From positions 1 to 50,813 of the IMG/VR virus record IMGVR_UViG_3300033149_004350: a stretch of 50,813 bases of DNA. One strand, 5' to 3'. Both the position numbers and the translations under genes were made by a program. Below are positions 15,796-23,794 of the stretch, piece after piece. Each line of letters starts with the position of its first letter. The stretch's first letter is position 1. The DNA comes from a virus. The notes under the pieces are model-generated. The model worked only from the letters and a program-made list of their open reading frames with translations. It was not told the DNA's origin and made no database searches.

Positions 15796-16842
15796 ATGGC
15801 TAAAGTTCAAAATCTTTCAGCTTCAAAAATTAGACCTAATTCGTTTATACTTACCTTTGATCAATTAAATGATTATAGAAATTATAAAGTTTATATAAAC
15901 GATAATTTTTATAGAGAAATTACTAAACTTAATAGTATAAGATTTTTTGATGGATTAAATTATAAAATTTCTTGTTCTATAACAGGAACAAACGATAATA
16001 TAGATTTTGAAGTAAAAGTTTCTACAATTCATGATGGAATAGAAGATGAAAAATCAGATCCTATAACAGTAAAAACTGGTTATTTTTTTACTAATCCAGA
16101 TGGAAGCGATGTATTAACTTCTAAATTAGATTATGCTTATAATCCAGAATTTGGAGGAATAAATCAAGAAACTATAGATAGATTAGATACAAAATTAAGA
16201 GCAAATCCTTTGCCTGTAGATATACAAACTGTGACAATTCCTCAAATGAATATTGGTGATGTAAAAATTGAGGATAAAGATGTTGATGGAAGAAAATTAA
16301 ATGTCGTTTTAGAAAATCAAAATTTTTTAACAATTACTTCAAGTCTTCCTATTTCAGTAAAAAATTTAACAATATCGAAATACGATATGTTGTATACTAG
16401 AAGACTTGATGATCCATTAGTTATAAATTCTGATTATGGATTAATAACAGCGTCATATGATAAAAGAACTCATGAATTATTACAAGATATTATTGATGAA
16501 CTGAAGGGAATAGCAAAAAATCCTATAAATATATTTAATGGGCCAGTAACAGTAACAAATAATGTAGAAACCGTTATATTAACTGCTACTGTTCCTATAG
16601 GAAAAACATGGAAAATTCAAGGATTTGTAGTTTGGGGAGATATATGGGCAGAATATTTTTTAAAAATAGACGGCGCTGTTATTGGGGGATGCGTCACAAC
16701 TCCCGCTAAAATGACAACAAATATAAATTATCAAGATGGCACTAAAAATGCAACTGCTAATAAAATAGTAACAATAACTGTTTTATATAAAATTGGAACG
16801 AATCGTAAATTTAATGCTAATTTATATGGAATAGAAATATAG
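15796..16842 (+). CDS. Surface protein: Fn3-like domain paralogous to previous gene
   Basis: 348 residues. The first about 95 (SASKIRPNSFILTFD, DYRNYKVYINDNF, DEKSDPITVKTGY) are clearly related to the preceding protein. A middle linker follows, then a C-terminal sandwich with VETVILTATVPIGKTWKIQG and AEYFLKIDGAVIGG. There is no good ribosome binding site before ATG at 15796 (ATTAAAATAATGAA), so expression may depend on readthrough from the upstream gene. Role: structural or adhesive, by context. Confidence 0.7.
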   Translation: MAKVQNLSASKIRPNSFILTFDQLNDYRNYKVYINDNFYREITKLNSIRFFDGLNYKISCSITGTNDNIDFEVKVSTIHDGIEDEKSDPITVKTGYFFTNPDGSDVLTSKLDYAYNPEFGGINQETIDRLDTKLRANPLPVDIQTVTIPQMNIGDVKIEDKDVDGRKLNVVLENQNFLTITSSLPISVKNLTISKYDMLYTRRLDDPLVINSDYGLITASYDKRTHELLQDIIDELKGIAKNPINIFNGPVTVTNNVETVILTATVPIGKTWKIQGFVVWGDIWAEYFLKIDGAVIGGCVTTPAKMTTNINYQDGTKNATANKIVTITVLYKIGTNRKFNANLYGIEI

Positions 16843-16847
16843 AAGTA

Positions 16848-16871
16848 TATTATAAATCGATATTAATAAAG
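16848..16871 (+). promoter_or_regulatory. 24-base element, diverged copy
   Basis: It matches the exact three-copy element at both ends (TATTATA and TATTAATAAAG) with the same spacing but differs at five central bases. It sits two bases before the ATG at 16874, so a transcript from here would be nearly leaderless. The conserved ends and free centre are what two protein-contact blocks would leave. Confidence 0.5.
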
Positions 16872-16873
16872 AA

Positions 16874-17059
16874 ATGAAGAATAAAATAATTAGAAAAAAA
16901 TTAGAGATAAATTTATTACAGAAAAAGATAGAATTAGAGCAATATGAATTAAGAAAAATGCAAATTGAAGATGATATGAAAAATATATTAGAAAATATTA
17001 AAAAAGTAAATTTAGAAATTGAAAAAATAAACGACAAATTAAATAATTTAGGAGGATAA
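16874..17059 (+). CDS. Small coiled-coil protein, 61 aa
   Basis: An almost pure coiled coil (KKIELEQYELRKMQIEDDM, then IEKINDKLNNLGG). It resembles the next gene in layout and length; both carry an ELR-M-I/E core, so they look like a tandem duplication. ATG follows the diverged 24-base element by two bases and lacks a clear ribosome binding site. Possibly a trimerisation or chaperone peptide for the fibres; function unknown. Confidence 0.6.
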   Translation: MKNKIIRKKLEINLLQKKIELEQYELRKMQIEDDMKNILENIKKVNLEIEKINDKLNNLGG

Positions 17060-17062
17060 AAT

Positions 17063-17263
17063 ATGGCAGATTTAGGTGATAAAAAAGTAAGTGATGTTAT
17101 AATGAAAAAAAGATTAGAAAGAGACATTTTGCAACATCAAATGAGAATTGCAAATTGTGAATTAAGAATAATGGAAATTGATAGTGAGAAAGAACAGTTA
17201 GCGGATGAAATTAAAAAAAGAAATAAAGAGATAGAAGATATAAAATTAAAATTAGGTAATTAA
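17063..17263 (+). CDS. Small coiled-coil protein, 66 aa, paralogue of previous
   Basis: It begins MADLGDKKVSDVIMKKRLER and continues as a coiled coil (CELRIMEIDSEKEQLADEI). The helix aligns with that of the preceding gene. A ribosome binding site (AGGAGG within TTTAGGAGGATAAA) overlaps the end of the previous gene, suggesting coupled translation. No family is recognised. Confidence 0.7.
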   Translation: MADLGDKKVSDVIMKKRLERDILQHQMRIANCELRIMEIDSEKEQLADEIKKRNKEIEDIKLKLGN

Positions 17264-17280
17264 AAAAAGGAGGTAAAATC

Positions 17281-18291
17281 GTGAGTGATTATAATGCAAG
17301 TTTACCTATACATTCAATTACTGAAGGCAATCCCGTTAAAATATCTAGAGATTTAACGGCAAATTCTGCTTCTCATGTTGTATACGTAAATTTGTCTGAT
17401 GAAACAAATCAATTGTCTATTAATGCTGATGGTTCAATAAATGTTGAAAAAACAAAAATATGGGATGGAACAAATTATTTAGATATATTAATTGCTAATA
17501 GTGCTTATGGATCTACATCAAAAGGAATAGCAATATTTGGAAAATATGAAGCAACACCAACAACTTATGATGATGGGGATGCTGTTCCATTATTAACAGA
17601 TGCTAATGGAAAATTAATTGTTTCAATAGATCCTCCATATGATTATGTAGATGATGATTCTTTTACAGTTGCAACAGATAGAATAGTTGGTATAGGTGCT
17701 TTAGCTGATGAAACAAGTCCAGATAGTGTTGACGAAGGAGATATTGGCATTCCGAGAATGACACTTGATAGAAAATTACTTACTAGAATAGTAGGCGCAA
17801 ATGATGCTAATAGATGGGATATAGATAGTAATGGATATGGACAGATTGATTTAGCTGAAGTATCAGTAACTGCTGTTCCTGTTTCAAAAGATGGAAATGC
17901 AAATAGTGAAACAAATCCTTTATATGTAACTATTGTTGGAAAGCCTATAACTACAGAAGTTCATGATTATAATACTGCTGTTAGTGTTGCTGGAGGTGGA
18001 ACAAGTAGCCATTCATATAGTGTAAGTGCAGGTAAGACATTTTTGTTGAAGAGAGTGATGTGTTCTGCAAGTGGTGCAGGAAGATGGGAAGTTCAAATTG
18101 GTCCAACAGCTTCATTGGTAACAAAGGCTGTTAAATTTACGTCATCGGCACAACAAAATGTTGACTTTGTATTTGATCCTCCGATAGAAATAGTAGAGGC
18201 TAGCGGAGGAGAACAAGTGAATGTAATTAGGGAAAATAGAGAAGGAGCATCTCAAGATATTTATTCAACAATTATGGGAAATGAAATATAA
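17281..18291 (+). CDS. Beta-rich virion surface protein
   Basis: 336 residues starting with GTG after a strong AAAAAGGAGG. It contains strand motifs typical of phage head-fibre or display proteins (VYVNLSDETNQLSINADGSI, LIANSAYGSTSKGIAIFG). The C-terminal sandwich, about 225-336 (SVSAGKTFLLKRVMCSASGAG), resembles the C-terminal domain of the 15796 protein in layout (GKTxxLxxVxxxxxA). No enzymatic motif is visible. A stem-loop follows the stop. Confidence 0.7.
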   Translation: MSDYNASLPIHSITEGNPVKISRDLTANSASHVVYVNLSDETNQLSINADGSINVEKTKIWDGTNYLDILIANSAYGSTSKGIAIFGKYEATPTTYDDGDAVPLLTDANGKLIVSIDPPYDYVDDDSFTVATDRIVGIGALADETSPDSVDEGDIGIPRMTLDRKLLTRIVGANDANRWDIDSNGYGQIDLAEVSVTAVPVSKDGNANSETNPLYVTIVGKPITTEVHDYNTAVSVAGGGTSSHSYSVSAGKTFLLKRVMCSASGAGRWEVQIGPTASLVTKAVKFTSSAQQNVDFVFDPPIEIVEASGGEQVNVIRENREGASQDIYSTIMGNEI

Positions 18292-18294
18292 TCT

Positions 18295-18321
18295 AGAGAG
18301 CTGATTTAAATTCAGCTCTCT
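18295..18321 (+). terminator. Stem-loop, candidate terminator
   Basis: AGAGAGCTGA (18295-18304) pairs perfectly with TCAGCTCTCT (18312-18321) over 10 bp with loop TTTAAAT. It sits right after the surface-protein stop at 18291. It is followed by TTAAAATTG rather than a long U tract, so it may act as an attenuator. Confidence 0.65.
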
Positions 18322-18342
18322 TAAAATTGAAAGGAGAATGAA

Positions 18343-18588
18343 ATGAGCGATTTGATAGAAAACGAAAAAGGAGAAATGATTTTAGATAATAGAAAAAATA
18401 AAAAAGTAAATCCTAAAAAAATTATTAAAAATACTGAAAAAAGAAAAATAAATAATCTAATGACAAACGATAAAACATTAAGATTATTCGAAAGTAAAAA
18501 AGGAAATGAAGCCTTTATAAGCGCTCTTATGTTAGTTGAAATTAGAAATTTATTGCAAGATATTAGGAATATTCTTAAGGAGAAATAA
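18343..18588 (+). CDS. Small basic helical protein, 81 aa
   Basis: It begins MSDLIENEKGEMILDNRKNK, is very basic in the middle, and ends in a helix with FISALMLVEIRNLLQDIRNI. A ribosome binding site AAAGGAG is present and the stop overlaps the next start (TAATGG). The C-terminal helix resembles those of small fibre-associated proteins such as that at 20540. Function is not recognised. Confidence 0.65.
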   Translation: MSDLIENEKGEMILDNRKNKKVNPKKIIKNTEKRKINNLMTNDKTLRLFESKKGNEAFISALMLVEIRNLLQDIRNILKEK

Positions 18589-19739
18589 TGGGAGATATTG
18601 ACAATAGAGGCGATCAAGATATAAGAATTAGAGGCTTAGTTAGTTCAGGGAATTATCCGGCTGATGTAGATAGCCAAAATAGGTTAAAGGTTAAAACGAC
18701 TATAGCCGTCGGAGAGGTTACAGGAGTTGGAGAAAATTATGGATGGGATAATTTTCCATCTGGATGGGTAGAATTAGGAGGAACAATAGTTGCTGGCGAT
18801 TGGGTTAAGATAACGATTAATGGATATGATAGTCAATATACAATACAATCAGGAGATACTTGGAAAGATATTGTAGATGGATTAGTAGCCGTAATAAATA
18901 ATAATTCAGATGTCAATAGTAGTGTAGATGCCTATCCTATTTATAATCGAATAGTTTATATAAGGGGAGAGTATGTAGGAGATGAGTTTTTAGATGTAAC
19001 ATTAACTGCTTCAGTTTCTGGATCTATAACAGCAACTGTAGATTCTCATACAATAGATAATAATAATAAATTAGATCATAGATGGAAAGAGATTTTAATT
19101 GAAGAAGATGTAAATGATAGAAGAAGAGGTTGGCTTTCTATAACAGGAGAAGTAGGATCAAGAACAAAAGCAGAAAATCCTATTCATTTATGCATAAGAA
19201 AATCTTTAGCTACTAAAAATGAAGTTATATTTACAGATACTACAGTGCCATCTGAAAGAAAATGGTATATAACAAATGTCGCCGTTGCTGATGATTTAGG
19301 TGCTGAATTTAGAATTTATCATGGTATTGAGAGAGATAGAATAGAATATTTTAGTGGAGACGGGAATGAGAATACATTTACATTGGATTATAATGCAATA
19401 GCGTTAAATGATTATATAGTAGTAAAAGTAAATGGTGAAACAAAAACTTTAGGAGATGACTATAATGTGGAACAAAATGCAGAAGATTCAACAAAGTCAG
19501 ATATAGTTTTTGATAATGCTCCACCAACAGGAAGTGATAATATTGAGATTACTTACGATGCTGTTCATTTAAATTTAGGATTGTTTGTTCAATCAAGCTC
19601 ATCTCAAACATTTGAGTTTGGAGCTCCTATTAAATTAGAACCAGGTGAATTTATTATTGCATCAGTTGTAAATAAATCAGCTAATGCTGGAATAGTTATA
19701 TTGAATCTAAATGGATTCTATGAGGAGGTTTATACATAG
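18588..19739 (+). CDS. Beta-rich structural protein with a DY-type display module
   Basis: 383 residues. The N-terminus (RGDQDIRIRGLVSSGNYPAD) resembles phage surface proteins. About 245-325 carries a module with ENTFTLDYNAIALNDYIVVK, then VNGETKTLGDDYNV and ending DNIEITYDA. The same pattern (strand, 'V-NG', 'DY', strand) recurs in the proteins at 38772, 42223 and 48891. The last 60 residues are strand-rich. Likely an adhesin or head-fibre component; no enzyme motif. Confidence 0.7.
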   Translation: MGDIDNRGDQDIRIRGLVSSGNYPADVDSQNRLKVKTTIAVGEVTGVGENYGWDNFPSGWVELGGTIVAGDWVKITINGYDSQYTIQSGDTWKDIVDGLVAVINNNSDVNSSVDAYPIYNRIVYIRGEYVGDEFLDVTLTASVSGSITATVDSHTIDNNNKLDHRWKEILIEEDVNDRRRGWLSITGEVGSRTKAENPIHLCIRKSLATKNEVIFTDTTVPSERKWYITNVAVADDLGAEFRIYHGIERDRIEYFSGDGNENTFTLDYNAIALNDYIVVKVNGETKTLGDDYNVEQNAEDSTKSDIVFDNAPPTGSDNIEITYDAVHLNLGLFVQSSSSQTFEFGAPIKLEPGEFIIASVVNKSANAGIVILNLNGFYEEVYT

Positions 19740-19870
19740 TGAATTGTCCAACATGTAATCAGCCAATGACATATAAAGGAATAGCATATAAAGCTAATGC
19801 ATCAAAGGTAAATGCAAAAATATATAAATGTGAAAATCCAGATTGTCCTGATAGTGAGGAGAATGTATAA
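19739..19870 (+). CDS. Zinc-ribbon microprotein, 43 aa
   Basis: A GTG at 19739 overlaps the previous TAG and follows GAGGAGGT at 19722-19729. The product reads MNCPTCNQPMTYKG, then a basic loop, and ends with CENPDCPDS: CxxC and CxxxxC pairs of a small zinc ribbon. TAA is immediately followed by the next ATG. The strong ribosome binding site and clear metal motif support a true gene. Role unknown. Confidence 0.75.
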   Translation: MNCPTCNQPMTYKGIAYKANASKVNAKIYKCENPDCPDSEENV

Positions 19871-20530
19871 ATGAAAGAAATATGGATAGATAATTGGAGT
19901 AATTTTAAAGATGTTGTAATGACTAATAAAAACTTATTATTGCAATATGTCGATGAAGATAAATGGTATGAGATATTCGCAATAGATGGTCAACTAGAAT
20001 ATAAGACAAGACTTGTTAAAAGTAATTATATATCTAAATTTACAGGAATTAATGTAAGCCAGGCTCAATCTGATATATCAGATTTTGAAACAAACTATAA
20101 AGATAATGCTAACGAGGCTTTAGAAAAGAGAACAACAGATGGTTTGCCAAGGGTAGCTAAATCTACTTATACTGATGATCCTTCTTTATATTTAAAAGGA
20201 GGAAAAATAAATATTTCTCCAGGTTCTACAGGAAAGATAGATTTTCAATTTGCATTTGATATAAAATTAGTTGGAGCTATAGGATTTTGGAAGGATGCAG
20301 ATGTAGGAGATTATATAGAATTTTCTGTTGGATATTACGCAGGAGAAGATTGGGTAGAAGTTTCAAAATATGGAAATACTTTATATATTATGGATACAGA
20401 TCATGTTGAAATAACAGGAGATGATAGCACTAATATTACATCTGGAGTTATTGTTCGCGCTGAGTATTATAATTCAAGCAGTTCTGTATCAAAAGATTTT
20501 ATATGTTGGATAAGAGCATATAAAATATAA
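19871..20530 (+). CDS. Virion surface protein with beta-sandwich C-terminus
   Basis: 219 residues. A short N-terminal domain (EIWIDNWSNFKDVVMTNKN) is followed by a helix and a sandwich from about 110 (LYLKGGKINISPGSTGKIDFQ, then VGAIGFWKDADVGDYIEFSV). No catalytic motif. It adjoins the zinc ribbon without a gap and belongs to the surface-protein island. Adhesin or decoration role by context only. Confidence 0.65.
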   Translation: MKEIWIDNWSNFKDVVMTNKNLLLQYVDEDKWYEIFAIDGQLEYKTRLVKSNYISKFTGINVSQAQSDISDFETNYKDNANEALEKRTTDGLPRVAKSTYTDDPSLYLKGGKINISPGSTGKIDFQFAFDIKLVGAIGFWKDADVGDYIEFSVGYYAGEDWVEVSKYGNTLYIMDTDHVEITGDDSTNITSGVIVRAEYYNSSSSVSKDFICWIRAYKI

Positions 20531-20539
20531 GGAGAAATT

Positions 20540-20833
20540 ATGAAAAAACCTTATCAGATATTTGAAGAATTAGGAAAGTTAGATAGTGCTTTTGGCTTTA
20601 TAGAATCTTTATTACATGCTATGAATAATAGCATACAAGGAATATCAAAAATATTATTAGAAAATAATTTAAATACTCAGTTTAACTTTGTAAATTTTAA
20701 TGTTTTAGAAAGAGAGTTTTTAGAAAGATTGAAAGATGAAATACATTATAAAAAAATGAAAATTCTTAAAGAATATAAGGCAAAAATTTTGTTAGACGAA
20801 TATATTAAAGATATGGAGGATAAAAGTGACTAA
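20540..20833 (+). CDS. Small helical protein, 97 aa
   Basis: Begins MKKPYQIFEELGKLDSAFGF with helices rich in Leu, Lys and Glu, ending DEYIKDMEDKSD. Site AAGGAG precedes ATG. Its stop overlaps the next small gene by eight bases. No family is recognised; the pattern resembles fibre-associated coiled-coil helpers. Confidence 0.65.
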   Translation: MKKPYQIFEELGKLDSAFGFIESLLHAMNNSIQGISKILLENNLNTQFNFVNFNVLEREFLERLKDEIHYKKMKILKEYKAKILLDEYIKDMEDKSD

Positions 20834-20990
20834 CTATTGTTTAGTAAATGCATTTGTAAATAAAAATGATTGTTATTCAACAGAAATGGAATTAGACTTG
20901 ACAGAAATTGATATTCCTAAATTTATAAATAAATGTAAAACTTGTAAAAAATTACATAGATCAAAAATATATAAATTTATGTATTTATAA
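20826..20990 (+). CDS. Cys-containing microprotein, 54 aa
   Basis: A GTG at 20826 follows GGAGG at 20816-20820. The product contains Cys5 and Cys16 in the N-terminal part and a CKTC pair at 37-40 followed by KKLHRSK, a possible four-cysteine zinc site. It ends just before the ribosome binding site of the peptidase gene. Function unknown; it belongs to the set of small zinc-type proteins scattered through this window. Confidence 0.6.
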   Translation: MTNYCLVNAFVNKNDCYSTEMELDLTEIDIPKFINKCKTCKKLHRSKIYKFMYL

Positions 20991-21005
20991 GGAGTGATTA
21001 AAAAA

Positions 21006-21497
21006 ATGGCAATAAGGAAAGAATGGATAATGCCAGGAGACATATTACTTTGGAAAGTTCATGGACGAAGTAATTTGTTAGCTAAATTGATTGGTTTCTT
21101 TTCTGTTATACTTGGACAAGGAGGATCTTATCATAGAGAATATGCTCATGCTGCTATTTGTGAAAACAATGAATATTGTTTAGAAATGACGTGGCCAAGA
21201 TCTAAAAGATCAAAAATAAAATATAATGATGATATTGAACTTTGGAGAATAAGAGGAATAACAAAAGAAAAAGCTATAAAGGCTATAGAATGGGCAAAAA
21301 GTAATTTGGGAATTCCTTATAATTTATTGCATTTATTAACTTTTGGAATTTTAGGAGGATTTGGTTGTTCAGATTTTGTTGCAAAGGCATATGCGAATCA
21401 AGGAATAATTTTGTCAATAGAAGGTAAAGAAGATAAGGTTGTAAGCCCTAATGAAATTGCTGATTCTAAATTAACAATCAAAATAGGAGGTTTTTGA
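21006..21497 (+). CDS. YiiX/NlpC-P60-like cysteine peptidase/amidase
   Basis: 163 residues. The layout fits the permuted papain-fold (YiiX/NlpC-P60-like) group: PGDILLWK at the start, His48 in YAHAAI, Glu60 in EYCLEMTW, and the probable nucleophile Cys121 in GFGCSDFVAKAYANQGI. Such enzymes cleave peptide or ester bonds in cell wall or lipid. I chose ATG 21006 (spaced 11 bases from GGAG) over GTG 20994. It precedes the neck genes, so it may be a virion-associated wall-degrading enzyme. The substrate is unknown. Confidence 0.75.
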   Translation: MAIRKEWIMPGDILLWKVHGRSNLLAKLIGFFSVILGQGGSYHREYAHAAICENNEYCLEMTWPRSKRSKIKYNDDIELWRIRGITKEKAIKAIEWAKSNLGIPYNLLHLLTFGILGGFGCSDFVAKAYANQGIILSIEGKEDKVVSPNEIADSKLTIKIGGF

Positions 21498-21850
21498 TGA
21501 AAATAGAACAAGTAATAAATTTTTTAGTTTATGATGATAATGATGTAAAACTTTACGAAAGAACGGATTCAACTTCTTTTACAGTAACTAATTATTCAAT
21601 AATAGTTTTAACAATACCAAAAAATACAACTGATCAAGAAGTAGTTTTTCCTATATCGGATGTTAAGATTGTTTTTATTGATACTCCGATAGATATTAAA
21701 TTTAAAATAGATAATACTGGAGCAGATCAATATAGTATTACAAATTCATATGTATTAAATTCAAAAACTTCATTAACAAAATTATATTTTACTAACGAAT
21801 CTACAACGGCTGATGTTACTTTAACTTTATTAGTAGGGAGTGCGACATAA
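21497..21850 (+). CDS. Beta-rich structural protein, 117 aa
   Basis: The ATG at 21497 overlaps the peptidase TGA and follows AGGAGG with six bases. It is a strand-rich protein (FVVYDDN-type start, TSFTVTNYSIIVLTIPKNTT, then VVFPISDVKIVFIDT). It resembles small head-tail or decoration beta-sandwich proteins. The stop overlaps the next ATG. No family is recognised. Confidence 0.65.
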   Translation: MKIEQVINFLVYDDNDVKLYERTDSTSFTVTNYSIIVLTIPKNTTDQEVVFPISDVKIVFIDTPIDIKFKIDNTGADQYSITNSYVLNSKTSLTKLYFTNESTTADVTLTLLVGSAT

Positions 21851-22347
21851 TGGGATTAAATGTTAATCAACAATACATTTTAGATCAATTAAAGATGATA
21901 CTTCCTGATAGTTTTATATCGATGGGGCAATATGAATCACCGGATATAGATAGTAGATTATTAGCTTATGCAGAATTAATTCTTAATGATATAAATGTTT
22001 GGCCTCCATTGACTAATTATACTACAGAAGATATGCCTATTTATTGGAGAGGCATAATAATTTTAGGAGCGAATACTTTTACTATGCTTTTTGAAGCTCA
22101 ACGTTGGTCCTTATTGGATTTTGATTATAGCGAAGGAGGACTTACTTTAAGATTAGATCGTGTAATGAAATTAACTAATGTTTATGATAAAATGTTAGAT
22201 CTTTATAAACAACAAGTTAAAAGTGTAAAAAGAATTCAAACATTAAAAGTAAGAGGCAAAGGATTAGGAACTCCTAGATATCAATCACAAATAGGACAAT
22301 TTTTAAAAATTGCATTAGGAAGTGCTTTTACTTGGAATAGTCCATAA
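21850..22347 (+). CDS. Probable neck/head-completion (adaptor) protein
   Basis: 165 residues, mainly helical, with VNQQYILDQLKMILPDSF and the core LLAYAELILNDINVWPPL. The C-terminal region is basic (VKSVKRIQTLKVRGKGLG). The order just before tail completion genes, and the helical adaptor pattern, suggest a head-to-tail connector that binds the portal. This is a fold-and-context call without a diagnostic motif. Confidence 0.55.
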   Translation: MGLNVNQQYILDQLKMILPDSFISMGQYESPDIDSRLLAYAELILNDINVWPPLTNYTTEDMPIYWRGIIILGANTFTMLFEAQRWSLLDFDYSEGGLTLRLDRVMKLTNVYDKMLDLYKQQVKSVKRIQTLKVRGKGLGTPRYQSQIGQFLKIALGSAFTWNSP

Positions 22348-22360
22348 AAGGATAAAAATT

Positions 22361-23362
22361 ATGATAGGACCAATTTTATATCCACCTACTTCTCCTCTTT
22401 TTAAAGAGTCAAAAATAAGAGTTGAAGCAGTAGATGAAATTTTTGATAAAAATAATGCGGCATATGAGGTTGAAAAAGGAGGAATTTATAAAGGAAAACT
22501 TCAAAAATATACGGTATATTGGGAGGAACAAAAAGATGCAACAGAATATAACGTATATGGTTCTTTTTCTCCTTTATTTTCTATAAAAAAGAAATTAAAT
22601 AAAGATGTAATTTCTAGTTCTCAACTTTCTTTTAATTTTTATCCGCCAATTATACCAGAAGATTTTCAAGTTCATTTTTGGGTTTCTAAAATTGTAAATA
22701 ATGAAGAAATTTTTCTTCAAATAGAACCAGCAACTGAGGAAACTTCAACTACTAATTTTCTAGATACTAATATACAAACTAGTCATGATATACCGATAAA
22801 TGATCCAATAAATAAATTTATGAAATATGCTTACGAAGAAATAAGAAGGCGACATAAATTTATTCTTGAAAACGATGGAGAAGATGCTTATTTATACATT
22901 AGAAGATGGTTTGGAACTCCTTGTCAATGCACAGATGCAGATTCTTCTGATCCTGATTATCAAGCAAGAGGTAGATGTGTCCTTTGTTATGGGACAGGAA
23001 TTTTTGGGGGTTATTTTCCTAAGATTCCAATAAAGATAAGATATGAGGCAATGCCAACAAGAATATTAAAATTTGAAAAATTTGGAGTAGTAAGAGAACA
23101 TAATTGGACTTCATGGACGTTATGGTCGCCAAAATTACACGAACACGATATTTTAATAAGATCTAAATCGGGAGATAAATTTGAAATTATAAAACCTTCT
23201 CAATCAGAAATTAGAGGTCTTCCTTTTAGACAAGCATTTTCATTAAATTGTATTGATCAGAACGATATTTTACAACAATTATCAGATGAGGCTATATTAG
23301 AGGCTTTTCAAAAAGAAAATCAATCTCCTTTTAAACGTTTAGGTTGGGAGATTTTTACTTAG
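22361..23362 (+). CDS. Neck/tail protein with Fn3-like and zinc-ribbon regions
   Basis: 333 residues from ATG 22361 (AAAAGGA upstream); an earlier in-frame GTG at 22322 lacks a good site. Residues about 35-130 are Fn3-like (YTVYWEEQKDATEYNVYGS, FQVHFWVSKI). A zinc knuckle follows: Cys188, Cys190, Cys206 and Cys209 in CQC...CVLC with YGTGIFGGY. Then come strands IKIRYEAMP and HEHDILIRSKSGDKFEII. The zinc-plus-GTG-FGGY pattern is seen in some large phages' neck proteins. It probably helps join head and tail. Confidence 0.7.
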   Translation: MIGPILYPPTSPLFKESKIRVEAVDEIFDKNNAAYEVEKGGIYKGKLQKYTVYWEEQKDATEYNVYGSFSPLFSIKKKLNKDVISSSQLSFNFYPPIIPEDFQVHFWVSKIVNNEEIFLQIEPATEETSTTNFLDTNIQTSHDIPINDPINKFMKYAYEEIRRRHKFILENDGEDAYLYIRRWFGTPCQCTDADSSDPDYQARGRCVLCYGTGIFGGYFPKIPIKIRYEAMPTRILKFEKFGVVREHNWTSWTLWSPKLHEHDILIRSKSGDKFEIIKPSQSEIRGLPFRQAFSLNCIDQNDILQQLSDEAILEAFQKENQSPFKRLGWEIFT

Positions 23363-23371
23363 GGGGTAATA

Positions 23372-23680
23372 ATGCCAGCACCTACTTATACTGATTTTTA
23401 TAATGCAATTGAAAGTTATTTAAAACAGGAAGGATTAACAAAAAAAGAATTTAAAACTAATGTGAATGGAGAAATTATTTATGATGATGATGGTAATCCA
23501 ATAATAGAAGATTCTGGAGAGTTGACAGATGATATGAAAAAAATTGTTAGAAGTATTTCTAATGGAATTGTTCAAGTATGGCAACAATGGCAAACAAATC
23601 AGGTAGTTCAAGTAGATCAAGTTACATTGGTTCAACCAGGGGCAGGAGTATCTGGTCCAGGAACAGGAAGTTTACCATAA
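23372..23680 (+). CDS. Small structural protein, 102 aa
   Basis: Starts MPAPTYTDFYNAIESYLKQE and includes an acidic loop (YDDDGNPIIEDSGELTDDM), a helix, and a Gln-rich strand ending (WQQWQTNQVVQVDQVTLVQP), then a Gly/Pro-rich tail. The end adjoins the second exact 24-base element. The pattern (acidic loop with helix and flexible tail) is common in neck or head-tail joining proteins. No family is recognised. Confidence 0.6.
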   Translation: MPAPTYTDFYNAIESYLKQEGLTKKEFKTNVNGEIIYDDDGNPIIEDSGELTDDMKKIVRSISNGIVQVWQQWQTNQVVQVDQVTLVQPGAGVSGPGTGSLP

Positions 23681-23681
23681 T

Positions 23682-23705
23682 TATTATATTTTTGTATTAA
23701 TAAAG
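23682..23705 (+). promoter_or_regulatory. 24-base repeated element, copy 2 (candidate late promoter)
   Basis: Exact copy of the element at 5522 and 38325, here at the border between head-tail joining and tail genes. Sequence around it matches copy 3 over 28 bases. It is followed by the structured leader at 23709-23794. Confidence 0.6.
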
Positions 23706-23708
23706 AAA

Positions 23709-23794
23709 TAGTAAAATTTGGAAAAATTTACTATTAAAAAATGCGGAGGCATTTTTCAAATATGTTGGAGAACATCTTCCGTTTATAAAATTTT
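23709..23794 (+). ncRNA. Structured leader upstream of the tail operon
   Basis: Between element copy 2 and the ATG at 23795 there are hairpins: TAGTAAA (23709) with TTTACTA (23727); AAAAATGC (23737) with GCATTTTT (23749) and loop GGAG; ATGTT (23762) with AACAT (23771) and loop GGAG. CGGAGG (23744-23749) can also pair with CTTCCG (23776-23781), which would break the second hairpin. A 15-codon frame runs 23741-23788. No normal ribosome binding site precedes 23795. It looks like a regulatory leader. Confidence 0.5.

Noticed and set aside
16822-17127. Minus-strand open frame over the coiled-coil genes
   Set aside because: It mirrors two real coiled-coil genes that have their own starts; Phe/Ile/Ser-rich composition is the mirror of Lys/Glu-rich coding.
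20994-21005. GTG start for the YiiX-like peptidase
   Set aside because: It overlaps the GGAG site; ATG 21006 is spaced normally.
22322-22360. Upstream GTG start for the neck protein
   Set aside because: It overlaps the previous gene and has no good ribosome binding site; ATG 22361 has one.
23741-23788. 15-codon frame in the leader as a true gene
   Set aside because: Too short and without its own ribosome binding site; listed as part of the leader instead.
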